Assembly (NCBI GenBank): GCA_002339325.1
Contig: DDKK01000001.1
Coordinates: forward strand, 97,894-161,893
Length of the DNA stretch: 64,000 nucleotides
DNA from: Nitrospiraceae bacterium UBA2600
GTDB lineage: Bacteria; Nitrospirota; Thermodesulfovibrionia; Thermodesulfovibrionales; Thermodesulfovibrionaceae
Direction of reading: 5' to 3'
In this document: one piece after another, positions 61,240 through 64,000 of the stretch
Layout: each line of letters opens with the position of its first letter
Position numbering within the stretch: position 1 is the stretch's first letter
Notes under the pieces: model-generated
What the model saw: only the letters and a program-made list of their open reading frames with translations
Database searches by the model: none
What the model was told of the DNA's origin: nothing
Made by a program: the position numbers and the translations under genes

Positions 61240-62214
61240 TTATAAAAATTTTTCAGCTTTTGAAGCCTTTAATTTCATAATTCTGCCTTTATTATAAACA
61301 GACAAAAGCGTATCCTTAATGCCTTCGGGAACAGAAATCTTGCTTTTTATTTTTTCAATAAGTATGGCCGTTAAAGCCTTTATGTCGTCTCTTTCATTTT
61401 CAAGAAGTCTCTCTAATTCATCATCTTCAAATTTAATAAAATCAGAAAGATTTATCTTACTTGAAAGCCTAATCATTGCCCTTAAAACGCTCTCAAGAAA
61501 GCTCTCTTCCTCTCTCTGTGACCATAGAATAGGTATTATATCCTCAAAAAGAGCAGGGTCAGCCATGATTATCTCTCCAATTAGCTCGGCAGACCGCCAG
61601 CCAATTCCTCCTGATTCATCTGTCATAGACCATAGAAGCTTTCTTATAGTATTTCTAAGGGGCTCTATTTTCTGGGCTAATACATATGCCTTTGCCACAT
61701 GTCCCATAGCATCTATGGCCTTCCAAGAAATAGGACTTTCCCTGTCATAAGATAGCGAGATAAGCCAACTAAAAATATTACGGTTCTGAAGAGAGGCTTT
61801 TTCTATTGTTTCAAAGTCCATTTTTTCAAGAAGAGAGATAAAGTCTTTCTTGTTAATGTTTATTCGTTCGTGCATTTTAGGATTTATACCTCCCGTCAAT
61901 TCCTTAATAAAAAAAAGCCTTCCGTTGAAGCGGGAAGTTTTAACATAGACATACTGATGAGTTCGCAAATCATAGTCTCTTTCTCTAAGCTCATAGTTAG
62001 TGCCCAACTCAATATTTTCTATTCCCTGTGGAGAAACAAGAAACATAGCATCCGCAAGTGCTTCGCCCTGATTATGACCTGTGGGTTCGCAAACATAAAG
62101 AGCTCCGCATGAACATTTTCCAAAACATATAACGCCAAAATCAGTGTTCTTCTCTTCTGGAGGGTCTATAACCCTTCCGCAGAAAAGACATGTTGGCAGT
62201 TCTCTCTTAGCCAT
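61240..62214 (-). CDS. DVU0298-like zinc-ribbon/HEAT-type protein
   Basis: 324 residues. An N-terminal zinc-ribbon-like CLFCGRVIDPP (about 9-19) and CFGKCSCGALYVCEP (near 30-44) precede a helical, HEAT-like repeat region (about 120-300) with ISWKAIDAMGHVAKAY and GIGWRSAELIGEI. This layout matches the DVU0298 family of sulfate reducers, whose function is unknown. It overlaps the dsrN-type gene by 8 nt and precedes dsrC, suggesting a role tied to sulfite reduction. Confidence 0.75.
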   Translation of the reverse strand: MAKRELPTCLFCGRVIDPPEEKNTDFGVICFGKCSCGALYVCEPTGHNQGEALADAMFLVSPQGIENIELGTNYELRERDYDLRTHQYVYVKTSRFNGRLFFIKELTGGINPKMHERININKKDFISLLEKMDFETIEKASLQNRNIFSWLISLSYDRESPISWKAIDAMGHVAKAYVLAQKIEPLRNTIRKLLWSMTDESGGIGWRSAELIGEIIMADPALFEDIIPILWSQREEESFLESVLRAMIRLSSKINLSDFIKFEDDELERLLENERDDIKALTAILIEKIKSKISVPEGIKDTLLSVYNKGRIMKLKASKAEKFL

Positions 62215-63580
62215 TTTTGCTCTCCTTATACTCTCTCGCTTTTTTTAATATACCCTTTACCCATTCTTCTGTTCCAAGTGCATGAATATGAACATAAGTT
62301 CCCAAAGTATTCCTGTAAACAGCTCCATCCAGATTATCTAATATCCCTTCCCCTCTTAGCATTTGAAAGCTCATTGGAGGCATTTTATCGCATTCTATCA
62401 CTTTTGAATAGTGAAACTCATGCCCCTTCAATTCGACTTGCTTTTCATAAAAAGGATTATCACCGTTTATTTTGGCTATAACATAGCCATGGGCTTGTGG
62501 TTTTTTGAACATCTTTAATCGAAAAGGGAAAATTCCTACCATCGGAAATTCGCCTTCTTCAGTTATAAGGCTTTTGCATAGGTACATTAACCCACCACAT
62601 TCGGCATATATTGGAAGTCCCTTCTCGGCAAGATTTTTTATATCTCTCATAAGTTCTTGATTGTTACTCAAATCTTTCACATTTGTCTCAGGAAAACCAC
62701 CTCCAATATAAAGAGCATCAATTTCGGGAATAGTTTTATCCTCAATAGAGTTTATAACTATAATTTTAGCACCGTGTTTTCTCAATTCTTCGATATTTTC
62801 CTCATAATAAAACTGAAAAACTCTGTCTCTCATAACGCCGATTTTCAGTCCTTTGCCGAGAGGATTAATTTTTTTTGTTCTTTTAGTATGGTTTATATCT
62901 GGAGCGCTTTCTAAAATTTCGATTATTTTTTTATGGTCTAAATATTCGGACACTTTATTTATGAATTCTTCAGCCTCCTGCTGCGTTTCATGCTCTTGAT
63001 GGGGTAGTAATCCCATGTGCCTTTCAGGCATTTTTATTCCCTTAAATCTTGGAATAGCTCCTACAACCTCTACAGAACAGTACTTTGCTATCGAATCCCT
63101 TATTATTTTTTCATGCCTTGAATTTGCTACTTGATTTAAAACTATGCCTTTTATGATTACTTCATTATCAAATTTAGCAAAACCGTTTACAACAGCTGCT
63201 ACAGAACGAGTCATCTTTGTGCAGTCTACTACTAAAATTATCGGCAGTTTAAGTATCTTAGCAAGCTCTGCAGAGCTTACAGAACCTTCTACGTCAAGAC
63301 CATCAAAAAGACCTCTATTACCTTCGACAACAGAAAAATCTCCCTTTGCTCTTTCAAGGAATGACTGGACAACCTTTTCTTTAGGTATCATAAAAGTATC
63401 AAGATTATAGCAGGGATTGCCTGAGAAAAGACTTAACCAGCCACTGTCAATATAGTCTGGTCCTTTTTTAAAGGTAAAGACATTATAGCCTTTCTTTTTA
63501 AGCATTCGTATAATTGCGAGAGTAACGGTAGTTTTACCAGACCCTCCACGTGTTCCTGCTATTAAAACTCTTGGATACAT
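62207..63580 (-). CDS. dsrN: DsrN-type siroheme amidase (cobyrinate a,c-diamide synthase family)
   Basis: 457 residues. N-terminal ATPase GTRGGSGKTTVTLAI (about 9-23) and C-terminal class I amidotransferase with ALYIGGGFPETN (near 307) and the catalytic Cys in YAECGGLMYL (near 338). CbiA makes cobyrinate a,c-diamide for B12; the DsrN homologue amidates siroheme for DsrAB. Position next to dsrC favours DsrN; no cobalamin genes are in the window. Its promoter region is shared with divergent glyQ. Confidence 0.8.
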   Translation of the reverse strand: MYPRVLIAGTRGGSGKTTVTLAIIRMLKKKGYNVFTFKKGPDYIDSGWLSLFSGNPCYNLDTFMIPKEKVVQSFLERAKGDFSVVEGNRGLFDGLDVEGSVSSAELAKILKLPIILVVDCTKMTRSVAAVVNGFAKFDNEVIIKGIVLNQVANSRHEKIIRDSIAKYCSVEVVGAIPRFKGIKMPERHMGLLPHQEHETQQEAEEFINKVSEYLDHKKIIEILESAPDINHTKRTKKINPLGKGLKIGVMRDRVFQFYYEENIEELRKHGAKIIVINSIEDKTIPEIDALYIGGGFPETNVKDLSNNQELMRDIKNLAEKGLPIYAECGGLMYLCKSLITEEGEFPMVGIFPFRLKMFKKPQAHGYVIAKINGDNPFYEKQVELKGHEFHYSKVIECDKMPPMSFQMLRGEGILDNLDGAVYRNTLGTYVHIHALGTEEWVKGILKKAREYKESKNG

Positions 63581-63609
63581 TGACAGAAGCCTCTACGCTA
63601 AAGTATCAT
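63580..63609 (+). promoter_or_regulatory. promoter of glyQ, predicted leaderless
   Basis: TTGACA (63580-63585), 18 nt, TATCAT (63604-63609), then 8 nt to the ATG at 63618. The start site should be 1-2 nt before the ATG. The -35 overlaps the first base of the divergent dsrN start codon. Confidence 0.6.
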
Positions 63610-63617
63610 GAAAATCT

Positions 63618-64000
63618 ATGTATTTTCAAGAAATAATTTTCACTCTAAACAGATATTGGGCAGATAAAGGATGTGTAATTTTGCAGCCTTATGACCTTGA
63701 GGTTGGAGCAGGCACTTTCCATACTGCCACCTTCTTCAGAGTATTAGGTCCAGAAGACTGGAACACTGCCTATGTCCAACCATGTAGACGTCCAACAGAT
63801 GGAAGATATGGAGAGAATCCTAACAGACTTGGTCAGTATTATCAGTATCAGGTTATACTTAAACCTTCTCCTGAAAATTCGCAGGAAGTATATTTGGACA
63901 GTCTTAAAGCACTTGGAATAGACCCGAAAAAACATGACATAAGATTTGTCGAAGATGACTGGGAAAGTCCTACTCTTGGTGCTTGGGGTCTTGGCTGGGA
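63618..64000 (+). CDS. glyQ: glycyl-tRNA synthetase alpha subunit (partial, runs off the window)
   Basis: 127 residues before the window ends. The start MYFQEIIFTLNRYWADKG (about 1-18) is followed by ILQPYDLEVGAGTFHTATF, VQPCRRPTDGRYG and NRLGQYYQYQVILKP, all characteristic of GlyQ of the alpha2beta2 type. It lacks a Shine-Dalgarno. An ATG at 63608 is in another frame. glyS is expected beyond the edge. Confidence 0.95.
   Translation, partial: MYFQEIIFTLNRYWADKGCVILQPYDLEVGAGTFHTATFFRVLGPEDWNTAYVQPCRRPTDGRYGENPNRLGQYYQYQVILKPSPENSQEVYLDSLKALGIDPKKHDIRFVEDDWESPTLGAWGLGW

Noticed and set aside
1..64000. CRISPR array, prophage or replication origin
   Set aside because: No regularly spaced direct repeats, no phage structural genes, no DnaA-box cluster or dnaA/dnaN were seen.

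Overview
The window looks like a chromosomal segment of an AT-rich, anaerobic sulfate- or sulfite-reducing bacterium, most likely a Thermodesulfovibrio-like member of Nitrospirota. The evidence is a dsrMKJOP membrane complex, DsrC with both C-terminal cysteines, a DsrN-type siroheme amidase, an acetate uptake/activation operon and a tungstate ABC transporter. The taxonomic placement is inference from gene content; no rRNA gene is present.

Layout. 40-3943 (+): hpt, queD, pmbA, acyl-CoA dehydrogenase and a CAP-domain lipoprotein. 3940-6604 (-): MidA-like methyltransferase, nadA and a lytic transglycosylase. 6654-7227: decayed IS256-type element whose right edge carries a good promoter for a small Cys-rich secreted protein. 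7642-11409: loosely packed accessory genes (UDG-like, DUF1284, unknowns). 11366-19946 (-): one tight mixed operon leuD-leuB-asd-metK-ahcY-truD-LigD phosphoesterase-nitroreductase-DUF488-M28 peptidase. 20103-26800: DsrE-like gene, ribBA, tRNA-Arg(CCG), guaB, guaA, ispA, a 26-codon lysine-rich micro-ORF and tlyA. 26781-33791 (-): vapBC, arsR-arsP, and mtnA-polyprenyl synthase-surE-FAD dehydrogenase-pcm.

33848-55106 is built from two paralogous acetate/solute-symporter operons: exonuclease, DUF4212, SSS symporter, YggT-like, DUF294 regulator; and DUF294 regulator, exonuclease, DUF485, ActP, AcsA. They flank an insertion-sequence-rich island. The island holds a DUF5132/HMA2 gene pair, tupABC, an IS5/IS1182-like element with a frameshifted transposase, an IS1634-type fragment, an IS256 element lacking its right end, an IS21 element with a nonsense codon in istA, and a second HMA2 gene cut by IS21. 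Both operons have a sigma-54-like promoter exactly 28 nt before the first ATG and a GTTAC/GTAAC dyad about 98 nt upstream of the predicted start site.

55176-63580 (-) is the sulfite-reduction cluster: dsrN, a DVU0298-type gene, dsrC, a terminator, an RsbRD-domain gene and dsrMKJOP. The window ends in the divergent glyQ (partial).

A pattern runs through the whole window. Many first genes (hpt, slt, nitroreductase, vapB, arsR, mtnA, glyQ, and both symporter operons) have a strong promoter whose predicted start site falls 0-3 nt from the start codon and have no Shine-Dalgarno sequence. This predicts widespread leaderless mRNAs.
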